From a virus: a stretch of DNA of 43,325 nucleotides. Where the stretch lies: the IMG/VR virus record IMGVR_UViG_3300047409_000418, positions 1-43,325 of that record; one strand, given 5' to 3'. The position numbers and the translations under genes are program-made. Shown in pieces: positions 24,070 to 31,818 of the stretch. How positions within the stretch are numbered: position 1 is the stretch's first letter; each line of letters begins with the position of its first letter. The notes under the pieces are model-generated. The model made no database searches and was not told where the DNA came from. It saw only the letters and a program-made list of their open reading frames with translations.

Positions 24070-24581
24070 TGGCAGCCGCAGGCCTCCATTCCGCGTTCCC
24101 GAGCGGGCCCCTGGTCGACCCGGCGACCGGGCTGCCCACGGGCGCCTGGCGCGCATTTTTCATGAACCTCTACGCGCGCACGGGCGACGCGCAGGGGGCG
24201 TCGACCGTGGGGCTGCAAGTCGCGATCGACGCAGAGACGAACGCGCGCGCCGCCGCCGACGCCGAGCTCGAGGACGCGATCGCCCGCGAGATCGAGGCGC
24301 GCCGGCTGGCCGAAGTGGCTGAGCACAATGCCCGGGTGGCGGCGGACGCCACCCTGCTGCCGCTGACCGGTGGCACGCTCAGCGGGCCCCTGCTGGGCCC
24401 CTCGGCCACGTTCACGGTGCTGGGGGTCGGCGTCCTCGGCACGACCTGGACGGCCAGCGCCGTCGCGCCGACCTTCGCGGCCGTGCAGGGCTCGCTGCAC
24501 AGCCGCGTCGGCGGCGGCGTGGGCGCGACGCTCTACGTGTGCCAGGGCGGCGCCGTGTGGCTGCCGGTGGCGGGCGTGTGA
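24069..24581 (+). CDS. Fibre-associated protein with coiled coil, 170 aa
   Basis: Starts in a TGATG overlap. N-terminal HSAFPSGPLVDPATGLPTGAW and FFMNLYARTG resemble segments of small podoviral tail proteins. A helical coiled-coil stretch (about residues 55-95, ARAAADAELEDAIAREIEAR) is followed by PLTGGTLSGPLLGP, a motif common in fibre shafts, and a short beta-rich end (GATLYVCQGGAVWLPVAGV). It is probably a trimeric tail needle or fibre-connector type structural protein. Exact role unknown. Confidence 0.65.
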   Translation: MAAAGLHSAFPSGPLVDPATGLPTGAWRAFFMNLYARTGDAQGASTVGLQVAIDAETNARAAADAELEDAIAREIEARRLAEVAEHNARVAADATLLPLTGGTLSGPLLGPSATFTVLGVGVLGTTWTASAVAPTFAAVQGSLHSRVGGGVGATLYVCQGGAVWLPVAGV

Positions 24582-25039
24582 TGCGTTTCGAGCATGACGA
24601 GCTGGAGAGCTGCTACCCCGAGCTGGAAGCGGTGGTGATGGGCCACATGCCCAGGCCGGCGGTGCGCGAACAGCTGCTGCCCATGCGCGTCGACTGGCTG
24701 GCGTTCAGGCGGCTATCGGCCGCTGGCGGCGTCGAGCTGGTCACGGCGCGCGACGACGAGCAGGGCGGCCGGCTGCTGGGCTTCGTCCTCTATTTCGTGG
24801 TGCCCAACCTGCACCACATCGGCACGACGGTGGCGGCGTGCGATTTCCTCGTTGTCGCCGACGACATGCGCGGGCTGGGGATCGCAGCCAACCTGATGCA
24901 GGTCGCGGAACCGATCCTGCGGGCGCGCGGCGTCAAGTTCATCACGCATATGTTCTGCACCTGTTACGACGCGCAGCCGCTGTTTCCCAAGCACGGCTAT
25001 CAGCTGATCGAGCAGGCATACTTGAAGGAACTCAAGTAA
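24581..25039 (+). CDS. GNAT-family N-acetyltransferase
   Basis: A 152-aa GNAT-fold protein. The acetyl-CoA-binding strand-loop-helix is visible as DFLVVADDMRGLGIAANLMQ followed by VAEPILRARGVKFI and a C-terminal FPKHGYQLIEQAYLK. It would transfer an acetyl group from acetyl-CoA to an amine on an unknown target. It is locked into the tail/ejection gene string, overlapping both neighbours, so it is co-expressed late. This suggests modification of a virion or ejected protein, or of a host target. The substrate cannot be read from sequence. Confidence 0.82.
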   Translation: MRFEHDELESCYPELEAVVMGHMPRPAVREQLLPMRVDWLAFRRLSAAGGVELVTARDDEQGGRLLGFVLYFVVPNLHHIGTTVAACDFLVVADDMRGLGIAANLMQVAEPILRARGVKFITHMFCTCYDAQPLFPKHGYQLIEQAYLKELK

Positions 25040-25782
25040 TGGCTTTCACAACCGCAGCGGCGATCGGCGGTTCCGCCCTCATCGGCGGCATTACCAGCAT
25101 GATCGGCTCGTCCAAGGCTGCGAGCGCGGCGAAGGACGCGGCCAACCTCGCCAATCAGCGCTACACCACCACGCGCGGCGACCTCGCGCCCTACAACACC
25201 GCCGGCCAGGCTGTGCTGCCGACGATGAACGCGCTCGCCATGGACCGAACCGGCGGCGGGCCCGACTACGTCAGCCGCGCCGACGCGATGCTGCCGGGGA
25301 CGATGACGCAGGCCGAGCTCGAGCAGACGCCCGGCTACCAGTTCACGCTCGCGCAGGGGCTCCGCGCGGCGCAGGGCACCGCGTCGGCACGCAGCCTGGG
25401 CCTGAGCGGCGGCGCCACGAAGGGTGCGATCGGCTACGCAACCGGCCTGGCAAGTTCAACTTATAAAGACCAGTTCAACATCCAGCAGCAGCGCTTCTCC
25501 GACGTGCTCGGGCTCAACACCGCGCAGCAGAACAACGTCACCAACCAATACAGCCGCGCATCCGGCCTGGCGACCATCGGCGAGAACGCGGGCGCGCAGA
25601 CCGGCTCGATCGGCGCGACCCTCGCGGGCACGGCGGGCAACTATTTGAACCAGGCGGGCGTCGACACGGCCGCCGGCTACAGCGGCGTCGGCAATGCCCT
25701 GGCCGGCGGGGTGCAGAGCTACCTCGGCTACAAGAACTACGCGGACAGGACCAAGGTGCTCGGCGGCGGGAGCCTTGATTAG
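25039..25782 (+). CDS. DNA transfer/ejection protein, 247 aa
   Basis: The N-terminal AAAIGGSALIGGITSMIGSS is a glycine-rich membrane-active helix, followed by ANLANQRYTTTRGDLAPYNT and TPGYQFTLAQGLRAAQGTAS, a pattern common in phage DNA transfer proteins encoded after tail genes. The position corresponds to P22 gp7, an ejected protein that helps form the DNA conduit across the envelope. The rest is glutamine/asparagine-rich and low in charge. Translationally coupled to the acetyltransferase (TAATG). A gap of 11 bases with AGGGAG leads to the next ejection gene. Confidence 0.72.
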   Translation: MAFTTAAAIGGSALIGGITSMIGSSKAASAAKDAANLANQRYTTTRGDLAPYNTAGQAVLPTMNALAMDRTGGGPDYVSRADAMLPGTMTQAELEQTPGYQFTLAQGLRAAQGTASARSLGLSGGATKGAIGYATGLASSTYKDQFNIQQQRFSDVLGLNTAQQNNVTNQYSRASGLATIGENAGAQTGSIGATLAGTAGNYLNQAGVDTAAGYSGVGNALAGGVQSYLGYKNYADRTKVLGGGSLD

Positions 25783-25793
25783 GGAGTTAGATC

Positions 25794-27398
25794 ATGTCTG
25801 ACAGCATCAACGCCCTGATCGGTGCGCAGCACAATGCCAGCGTGATCGACGCCCTCGCGCATCCGGCAGTGGTCAACCCGCTGGCCGGCATCCAGGCCGG
25901 CACGGACGCGGCGAAGGCGGACTATTCTATCCGCGAGCTGGCTTCGCACTTGGCTTGGGGCGAGGCGCTGAAGAAGAACACCGACCCAGAGACCGGCAAC
26001 ATCAATTACCCGGGCGCGCAGCGGGACTTCGCGGCCGATCGCCGGTCGGCGCCGGGCATGGCGTCCGCCGCCACGATGGCGTCGCCGATGCAGAACGACC
26101 AGATCAGTCGCGCGCACATGCTGCTCGGCATGATCCACGGTGCCGTCGGCGGGCTGCCGGCGAACGCGACGCGGGCCGACCTCAACGCCACATTCGACCG
26201 GCTCGAGGCGGCCGGGGCACCGAACATTGCCCAGGAACGGGCGCTGATCCCGCAGAACGACGCCGAAATCCCCGCCTACGTCAGGCAGCTCAACCTGGCG
26301 GCGGCAGGCGCTGTCGATCAGTTCCACGCGCGCGTCGGCACGCCCACGACCGTCAACCAGGGCGGCGCGGTGGTCGGCACCACGCAGGCGCCCCCGGATC
26401 AAGGCGGCGGGCTGCGGCCGCCTGCGGGGGTGGCGTATCCGTTCGGGATGACGGCCGAGCAGTGGAACGAGCCAGTGCAGGGCTACGTGAACCCCGACAC
26501 CAACCAGCCGGAAGCGGTCACCCGGGGCCAGCTGATGCAGCGGATGAAGCTGGCGCCGCCCGGCAACTGGGGCATGGTCCCGCCCGTGCCGGCCGCCGTG
26601 CCGGCGCAGCCTCCCGCAGGGGCCCCTGCGGCTGCGCCAGGCGCCCCGGCCGCCGCATCCGCGCCTGGCGCCAAGCCGCCGGTTGCACCCGCGCCAGGCG
26701 GCACCACAGCCCCGGCACCGGTCACATCCACGACCGTGCCAACCGGCCCGCGCCCCGATGACGTGGCCCGCTGGAAGGCGAGCTCGGACCTCTACGCGCG
26801 GGACAAGGAGGCGACGACCAACTACCAGGCGCGGTTGTTCCCGCTGGCGCAGGTGCAGTCGATCCTCTCCTCGGGGGACGTCACCACCGGGCAGGGCGCC
26901 GACGCGCTCAACCGGGCGAAGAGCTTCCTGATGACGGCCGGCTCAAATCTTGGTTTCGACATGAGCAAGCTGGCCAACGTCAAAGACTACGACGAGCTGG
27001 CCAAATACATGCAGCAGTATGTGAACGCGCAGGGGATGTCGGCCCGGTCCGACCAGGCGCTCGCCTCGGCGATCACCGGCAACCCGTCGTCGCACCTGAA
27101 CACGCTGGCCAACACCGAGGTGGTCAAGCCGCTGATCGCCATGGAACGGATGAAGATGCTGGCCATGCAGGACTTTGAAAGCCAGAAGGGCTGGCACCCC
27201 AACGATTACACGACGTTCCTCGCCAAGTGGCAGGAAACGCACGACCCGCGCGCGTTCATGGCGGACATGCTCGGCAAGGATCAGCGCACCAAGATGCTGG
27301 CCGGGATGACCGCAGCCGAGCGCACCCGGTTCGGCAACACGTTGACGCTGGTTGAGCATGCGCCGGGCATCATGACGCTGGCGACAATGCCCCGCTAA
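25794..27398 (+). CDS. Internal virion/ejection protein, 534 aa
   Basis: Not matched to a named family, but it sits in the P22 gp20 position. The N-terminal half is alanine-rich and helical (IRELASHLAWGEALKKNTDP). The middle (about residues 265-320) is a proline/alanine linker. The C-terminal part is again helical (LYARDKEATTNYQARLFPLA, KSFLMTAGSNLGFDMSKLAN). It is probably stored in the capsid and ejected with the DNA. AGGGAG lies six bases before ATG 25794. The next gene begins one base after its stop. Confidence 0.65.
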   Translation: MSDSINALIGAQHNASVIDALAHPAVVNPLAGIQAGTDAAKADYSIRELASHLAWGEALKKNTDPETGNINYPGAQRDFAADRRSAPGMASAATMASPMQNDQISRAHMLLGMIHGAVGGLPANATRADLNATFDRLEAAGAPNIAQERALIPQNDAEIPAYVRQLNLAAAGAVDQFHARVGTPTTVNQGGAVVGTTQAPPDQGGGLRPPAGVAYPFGMTAEQWNEPVQGYVNPDTNQPEAVTRGQLMQRMKLAPPGNWGMVPPVPAAVPAQPPAGAPAAAPGAPAAASAPGAKPPVAPAPGGTTAPAPVTSTTVPTGPRPDDVARWKASSDLYARDKEATTNYQARLFPLAQVQSILSSGDVTTGQGADALNRAKSFLMTAGSNLGFDMSKLANVKDYDELAKYMQQYVNAQGMSARSDQALASAITGNPSSHLNTLANTEVVKPLIAMERMKMLAMQDFESQKGWHPNDYTTFLAKWQETHDPRAFMADMLGKDQRTKMLAGMTAAERTRFGNTLTLVEHAPGIMTLATMPR

Positions 27399-27399
27399 C

Positions 27400-29853
27400 A
27401 TGCCCGACCTCACGCAAATCACTTCGCCGTCGGGCGTCAAGTTCACCGTCGCCAAGGATGCGGCGGACGCGTTCGGCGGCTTCCTCTCGGACCTCGAGAA
27501 ATCGGGCTACAAGATCGACCAGGCGAGCAGCGGCGGCTACAACGACCGCAAGATCGCCGGCACCGACACTCCGTCGCAGCATTCGTTCGGGCGTGCGATC
27601 GATGTCAACTGGAACAGCAACCCGCGCGGGGCGAAGAGCCCGAGCGACCTGCCGGCGAATGTCGGCGAGCTCGCGGCCGCGCACGGGCTGACCTGGGGCG
27701 GCACCTGGTCGGGTGACACGCGCGACCCCATGCATTTTGAATTGAGCGGGAAGCCAGTGGCACAAGCAGCAGCGCCCACCGTCGACGAGCTCAGCAAACG
27801 CATCGATGCGCTGAGCGGCGCGGCGGCGCCCGCCCCGGCCGCGAACGACACCGCGCCCAGCGCCGACGACCTCAGCAAACGCATGGACGCGCTGCCCCGG
27901 CCGGCACCACCGCAGGCGCCGCCGGGCAAGAGCGGCTACGTGGCCAACGTCGGCGCGGGCGCCCTCGAGGGCGTGGCCGGGGGCATCAACCTGGCGACCG
28001 ACCCGGCGAGCTCGTTCCTGCAGATGCTGAAGGTGCCGAACCTGCTGATCGCCGCGCACGATGCGCTGGCGGGCACCAGCGTCGGCCGCGCGCTCGGCGC
28101 CGACAAACCGTTCGATGAGAAAACCAAGAACTACCTGCTCGGCGCCGACACCGCGCCGGGCGCCTTCGGCAGCCAGCCTGGCCAGGGTTACGGCAGCAAC
28201 CTGGTGCACATGCTCGGCACTGCCGTCGGCGCGCAGCCCGAGGACATCACCGCAGCGACCCCTGGCGAGCGCGTGGCGCGGGAGGCGGCCACGGGGGCGA
28301 CAATGGGGGCGCTGGCCCCCGGCAACCTGCTGGGCCTGCCCGCCAGGGTCGCTGGCGGGGCGGCTGGATCGGTTGGCGCGAACGAGCTGCCGCGCATGCT
28401 CCCCGAGGACACGCCCGAGCTGCTCAAGGCGTTGGCGGAGCTGCCGGCGGGCGTGCTCAGCGGCTTGGCCGGCGGCGTGGCTGGTGCGGGGGCGGCGCGG
28501 TTCGCGGGCCCCAGCACCCGCGCCGCCGGCAACGCCCTGGCCCGCCCGGTGAAGGCGACGGCGGGGGCGCTGGATCGGTTCGCGCGCGGCGCCGACGAGC
28601 CGCCGCCGCCGGAAGGGACGACGCCGGCAGCCACGCCACCGGAGGGGCCGACGCCAGCCGGGGCGATGGTCACCCCACCGCAGCTGGCGACGTTCACGCC
28701 CGAGGAGACGGCGGCGTATCGCGCCAGCGGCGAGGGCCGCAAGTTGATGGAGAACCAGGAGATCGGCATCCCCGATCGCAACGCATATGTTCCTGGTGTC
28801 ACCGTCAGCGCCGCCGAGCAGGAGCTCACCGCCGAGCTGGCGCGCGAATTGAAATCGGCTGGCCTGGAAGACCCCGGCGTGAGCCAGGACATCAAGGCAA
28901 CGGCGCAGCGCAACGACCAGCTGCGGCGTGGCTTCATCAAGGACACGACTGGGGACGAGGTCAGCATCCATAACGAGGAGGTGAAGCAGACCGCCGCCAT
29001 CGAGGCGGACAAGCCGCGCGTGTTCGGCGAGGACAACGTCAAGGGCGACGCCTACATGGGGCCCCTCCTCGAGCAGATCGACAAGACCCGCAACCTGCCC
29101 GAGAACCGGCAGAACCCGGAGCTGCAGAAGGTGCTGGGTGACCTGCGCGAGCGGCTGGTCAACCCGGACGGCACGCCCAAGCAGATGCACCCGCAGGAGG
29201 CGTGGGGGCTGCAGCGGAGCATCGACCGGCTCACCAGCAAGCGCATGGCGGCGGACGACCCGGCGCTGCATTTTGAGGGGCACCAGCTGCGCACCGTCGG
29301 CGACACACTCGCGGCCGAGATCGAAAAGAACGCGCCCGGCTACAACGCCATGCGCGCCACTTACCGGGAGCACGCGCAGCGGATCGAGGCGATGCGCATC
29401 CTGCAGGAAAAGACCTCGAGCATGCTGAGCCAGACCACGACCCCGCTGCGCTTCAGTGACTTCCAGCGCTTCATGAAAAACGTGGTTGACATGCGGAAGA
29501 CGCCCTCGACCGACCTCAACCCCTACAAATCGATCAGCGAGGAGCAGATGGACCGGCTGTGGCGCGTGCGCGACGATCTCCGCCGCGTGGCGACCGCATC
29601 CGAGCTGGCCCGCGCCCCCGGCAGCGACACGCTGCCCAACGTCATGGACCTGCTGAAGCGGCACATCGGTCCCGGGGCGATGCACGCGGTGGCGAACTAC
29701 ATCTCGCCGGGCTGGGGCACCGTGGCTCTCAACACAATCCAGCAGGTCGCCGCGCCGCACCTGGCGGCCCGGGCGCAAGCGCAGTCGCGGGCCCGCGCGC
29801 AAGAGCTGCTGCACCCACCCAACCCGCTGCGCGACATCAACGCTGCGCCGTAG
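27400..29853 (+). CDS. Ejection protein with N-terminal M15 peptidase domain
   Basis: An 817-aa protein in the P22 gp16 position. Residues 1-115 form an M15/VanY-type metallopeptidase domain: His61 and Asp68 in TPSQHSFGRAIDVNW and His112 in RDPMHFEL are the expected zinc ligands. It would cut peptide crosslinks of peptidoglycan so that DNA can enter, or act in lysis. A duplicated DELSKRIDAL / DDLSKRMDAL segment follows, then glycine-rich hydrophobic helices (about 180-210 and 290-380) that could insert in membranes, and a long helical C-terminus. No ribosome site is obvious, so coupling to the upstream gene is likely. Confidence 0.83.
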   Translation: MPDLTQITSPSGVKFTVAKDAADAFGGFLSDLEKSGYKIDQASSGGYNDRKIAGTDTPSQHSFGRAIDVNWNSNPRGAKSPSDLPANVGELAAAHGLTWGGTWSGDTRDPMHFELSGKPVAQAAAPTVDELSKRIDALSGAAAPAPAANDTAPSADDLSKRMDALPRPAPPQAPPGKSGYVANVGAGALEGVAGGINLATDPASSFLQMLKVPNLLIAAHDALAGTSVGRALGADKPFDEKTKNYLLGADTAPGAFGSQPGQGYGSNLVHMLGTAVGAQPEDITAATPGERVAREAATGATMGALAPGNLLGLPARVAGGAAGSVGANELPRMLPEDTPELLKALAELPAGVLSGLAGGVAGAGAARFAGPSTRAAGNALARPVKATAGALDRFARGADEPPPPEGTTPAATPPEGPTPAGAMVTPPQLATFTPEETAAYRASGEGRKLMENQEIGIPDRNAYVPGVTVSAAEQELTAELARELKSAGLEDPGVSQDIKATAQRNDQLRRGFIKDTTGDEVSIHNEEVKQTAAIEADKPRVFGEDNVKGDAYMGPLLEQIDKTRNLPENRQNPELQKVLGDLRERLVNPDGTPKQMHPQEAWGLQRSIDRLTSKRMAADDPALHFEGHQLRTVGDTLAAEIEKNAPGYNAMRATYREHAQRIEAMRILQEKTSSMLSQTTTPLRFSDFQRFMKNVVDMRKTPSTDLNPYKSISEEQMDRLWRVRDDLRRVATASELARAPGSDTLPNVMDLLKRHIGPGAMHAVANYISPGWGTVALNTIQQVAAPHLAARAQAQSRARAQELLHPPNPLRDINAAP

Positions 29854-29865
29854 GAGATCGCCACC

Positions 29866-30030
29866 ATGAACATCATCATCGTCTTGATCATCGTGCTGCT
29901 GCTGTTCGGCGGGTTCGGCTACAGCGGCGGCTGGCATCAATCCTACCCGGTCGGGTATTACGGTGGCTTCAGCACGCTGGTGATCATCCTTCTGGCGCTG
30001 GTGGTGCTGCGGTTCCTGGGGCTGATCTAG
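29866..30030 (+). CDS. DUF3309-like two-helix membrane protein, 54 aa
   Basis: ATG 29866 has TAGGAG just upstream, overlapping the previous stop. The protein has two hydrophobic helices (NIIIVLIIVLLLFGGF and STLVIILLALVVLRFLGLI) separated by a glycine/tyrosine-rich loop (GYSGGWHQSYPVGYYGG). That is the pattern of DUF3309 proteins. As the last late gene with two membrane helices it could be a holin, but no functional motif proves this. Its stop overlaps the stop of the convergent HTH gene by four bases. Confidence 0.75.
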   Translation: MNIIIVLIIVLLLFGGFGYSGGWHQSYPVGYYGGFSTLVIILLALVVLRFLGLI

Positions 30031-30248
30031 CCCGGCGTCGGCCCCTTGATCAGACGGTATTCCGCCCACCGTTTGTGCCCATCGCTTTGCCAGCCGGTGT
30101 GGATGTGCCACCCTGCCTGGCGCAGATCGAAAATACGCGCCGCCAGGCGGAAGCAGTTGTGCCGTTCCAGCGCTTCGATCGGGGTGATAGATCGCCCGCG
30201 CCTGAGCTCAGCGGCGATGGCGGCATTCTGTGTGGTGGTGACGTCCAC
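30027..30248 (-). CDS. Winged helix-turn-helix protein, 73 aa
   Basis: A small DNA-binding-like protein: RRGRSITPIEALERHNCFRL then AARIFDLRQAGWHIHTG and AEYRLIK. This resembles the HTH_39 type of helix-turn-helix domain found in many phages. Start is GTG 30248 with AAGGAGG five bases upstream. It converges on the late operon and is separated from the leftward early operon by a terminator and a 200-base region, so it probably has its own promoter. A regulator acting on late or early transcription is possible; target unknown. Confidence 0.75.
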   Translation of the reverse strand: MDVTTTQNAAIAAELRRGRSITPIEALERHNCFRLAARIFDLRQAGWHIHTGWQSDGHKRWAEYRLIKGPTPG

Positions 30249-30433
30249 GAGAGCCTCCTTCGTTAGCAGCGGTTGGACCCCAGACCCCCCGCCACCATTG
30301 TCAACATTTTGGACCCCACGAGGGCTCGAAACCTGTGCGCAGGACGGGACAGGAACGCACAGAAAGGTAGTGTTTCCGCGCTATTTGGGCCACGATGCAC
30401 TCCCCCTCAAACTCTGCAAGACAATAGCGAACC
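30249..30433 (-). promoter_or_regulatory. Intergenic control region upstream of the HTH gene, with possible att core
   Basis: There is no gene in these 185 bases. On the minus strand TGGGGTCCAA occurs twice (plus 30273-30282 and 30309-30318) flanking TTGACA (30299-30304), but no good -10 follows. The segment TTCGAGCCCTCGTGGGGTCC (minus, ending at plus 30311) reads like the T-loop to acceptor end of a tRNA gene. That is what a tyrosine-integrase attachment core often looks like. The rest of a tRNA is absent. Confidence 0.35.
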
Positions 30434-30504
30434 CCAGAAAAACTGCGGCTCTCCGGGGGATTTAGAACCCCGTTGAACCCCCGGCGACCCCGGGGTCCGA
30501 GCCG
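30434..30504 (-). terminator. Branched terminator of leftward early operon
   Basis: Directly after the last early stop, CGGCTC/GAGCCG (30446-30451 with 30499-30504) encloses two hairpins: GACCCCGGGGTC (30486-30497) and CCGGGGG/CCCCCGG (30453-30459 with 30478-30484). On the minus strand this three-way structure is followed by CAGTTTTT (U-run at 30438-30442). It fits an intrinsic terminator. Confidence 0.6.
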
Positions 30505-30507
30505 AAG

Positions 30508-30723
30508 TTAATATCGCGCTGCGCTGTTAGTGCCTTTGCTTCTGACCCAGCGATCGCCTTCCAGCCGCCAGGTCGGGTCCGCCGCCAACGTGTCGCGCAG
30601 CTCGTCGGCCCAGCGCAACCCATCAATTTCAGCCGGGGTGATGTGGTCGAGCTCGGCGATGAACAGCGATCGCCAGCGACCGTCACGCTGAACGCGGAGC
30701 GCGGTGTTGGCCAGGTCAATCAT
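30508..30723 (-). CDS. Small hypothetical protein, 71 aa
   Basis: Last gene of the leftward early operon. The sequence (MIDLANTALRVQRDGRWRSL, FIAELDHITPAEIDGLRWAD, TWRLEGDRWVRSK) looks like a small folded alpha/beta protein. No family recognised. Its start overlaps the upstream stop (ATGA) and its stop is followed within four bases by the branched terminator. It is typical of the short accessory genes that trail phage DNA polymerase genes. Confidence 0.65.
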   Translation of the reverse strand: MIDLANTALRVQRDGRWRSLFIAELDHITPAEIDGLRWADELRDTLAADPTWRLEGDRWVRSKGTNSAARY

Positions 30724-30935
30724 GCGACCAACGTCCGGTTATCTTCGCACATCAGCACGTCGGTCTGCGCCGCCTCCTCGGGCGACACATGGTGCGCGTA
30801 GTAGGCCCCCAGCGCATCGTCCGACAGCATGCTCGCCCAGGCGCCGGCATCGATGTAACCCCAGCCCGGGCGGTCGCAGGCGAAGCGCTCAAACTCGGCG
30901 CGGTAGGCCTCGAGCCAGTGCTGACGCTCGGTCAT
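30720..30935 (-). CDS. Small hypothetical protein, 71 aa
   Basis: Acidic, helical protein with many tryptophan, tyrosine and histidine residues (HWLEAYRAEFERFACDRPGW, ALGAYYAHHVSPEEAAQTDV). No known motif. It overlaps both neighbouring genes by four bases, so it is translated with the early operon. Possibly a host-takeover peptide, but nothing in the sequence demonstrates this. Confidence 0.65.
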   Translation of the reverse strand: MTERQHWLEAYRAEFERFACDRPGWGYIDAGAWASMLSDDALGAYYAHHVSPEEAAQTDVLMCEDNRTLVA

Positions 30936-31138
30936 ACCAGCTCCTTCTCGATCGCGAGCCAGTCGGGCATCGTCATCGTCCCATCATCCGGGTTCCACTC
31001 GACCTGGCTCTTGGGCAGCCAGACCATCCGTGCACCATCGAAGAAGCGGAACGCCTTCTCGGTCTCGCCCTGCACCTCGCCGGCAATGTCGACGAGGTTG
31101 TGGTTGATCGGGCGCGGTCTCCTCGGAAAGACGGTCAT
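30932..31138 (-). CDS. Small hypothetical protein, 68 aa
   Basis: The stretch EKAFRFFDGARMVWLPKSQV EWNPDD is a recurring pattern in short phage early proteins: a beta-strand core with a conserved WLPKSQVE motif. The function of that group is unknown to me. Coupled to both neighbours by four-base overlaps. Confidence 0.68.
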   Translation of the reverse strand: MTVFPRRPRPINHNLVDIAGEVQGETEKAFRFFDGARMVWLPKSQVEWNPDDGTMTMPDWLAIEKELV

Positions 31139-31410
31139 TGCTTACCTTTCACCGGCACGCTCTCCGCCTTCTCTTCCCTGGCGCCAGGCGCCAGCTTCGT
31201 CCGCAGCAGCGTGAACGGCTCCACGCACGCGTTGCAGACCAGCTTGACCCGCAGCCGCCCCTGCTCGCGCATGATGCTCTGGCCGCTGGGGTAGACAGCG
31301 ACCGGCGCGGCGCAGACCGAGCACACCTCCGTCTCAATCTGATCGGGGTGGCGGACGTGCATGTCCTCGACGCGCATCACCACCAGCAGGACCACCTCGG
31401 TGCCGCTCAT
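31135..31410 (-). CDS. Zinc-ribbon protein, 91 aa
   Basis: Two CxxC pairs (CSVCAAP and CNACVEP, about 35 residues apart) form a probable zinc ribbon between a hydrophobic N-terminal strand (EVVLLVVMRVEDMHVRHP) and a lysine/glutamate-rich tail. Such small ribbon proteins in phage early operons often bind nucleic acid or RNA polymerase. The specific partner is not evident. Overlaps neighbours by ATGA on both sides. Confidence 0.65.
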   Translation of the reverse strand: MSGTEVVLLVVMRVEDMHVRHPDQIETEVCSVCAAPVAVYPSGQSIMREQGRLRVKLVCNACVEPFTLLRTKLAPGAREEKAESVPVKGKQ

Positions 31411-31619
31411 GAGGCGCCCCCGGCCGCGATCGGGTAGGTGCGGTCAGCGACGAGCCGCGCGACGCGTTTGGTCGGCATCGTCTTGCCGCAGCACGGGCAG
31501 AAGGTAATGCTCACACCCGTGCCCGGCACGATCGTGTAGCCTGCGTCCGTTGGCTGCAGCACGAGCCCGTCGGCGCGCTCGGTTTCACTCAGCCACAACG
31601 GCTCTCCACCCCCGCTCAT
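31407..31619 (-). CDS. Small CxxC protein, 70 aa
   Basis: Start chosen at the ATG whose complement is 31617-31619, overlapping the upstream stop; a longer reading upstream is arginine/alanine-rich shadow. It contains ITFCPCCGKTMPTKR, a single CPxCG knuckle like those in many phage proteins, at the end of a short beta-rich segment (AGYTIVPGTGVSITF). Possibly a half zinc ribbon that dimerises. Function unknown. Confidence 0.62.
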   Translation of the reverse strand: MSGGGEPLWLSETERADGLVLQPTDAGYTIVPGTGVSITFCPCCGKTMPTKRVARLVADRTYPIAAGGAS

Positions 31620-31807
31620 GGCTCCGGCCCCCCGTCGATCAACCGACCCACGCGCTGCACGGCCGCCTCGGCGTGCAGCTTCGCGCGCGCCAGGTCGCGC
31701 CGGCACTGGTCGTCGTTCGCGGCCAGGGCGGCCGAGCCCAGGATCGACGCCGCGTCGCAGAGCTCGATCGTGGCCAGCGCTAGACGCCGGGTCTCAGTTG
31801 GTGACAT
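31616..31807 (-). CDS. Small helical protein, 63 aa
   Basis: Start at the ATG complementing 31805-31807, preceded by AGGAGAAGGGG, an excellent ribosome-binding site. The protein is almost entirely helical (TRRLALATIELCDAASILGS, CRRDLARAKLHAEAAVQRVG). It begins 11 bases after the DNA polymerase stop. No family recognised. It is an early-operon accessory gene. Confidence 0.65.
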   Translation of the reverse strand: MSPTETRRLALATIELCDAASILGSAALAANDDQCRRDLARAKLHAEAAVQRVGRLIDGGPEP

Positions 31808-31818
31808 GGCCCCTTCTC

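Noticed and set aside
27370-30111. Minus-strand open frame of about 900 codons
   Set aside because: Shadow of the M15-domain ejection protein; no recognisable motif and atypical amino-acid composition.
30453-30484. tRNA T-arm-like sequence (minus strand GGGGTTCTAAATCCCC)
   Set aside because: Loop is one base too long and no acceptor or anticodon arm can be drawn; it is part of the branched terminator.
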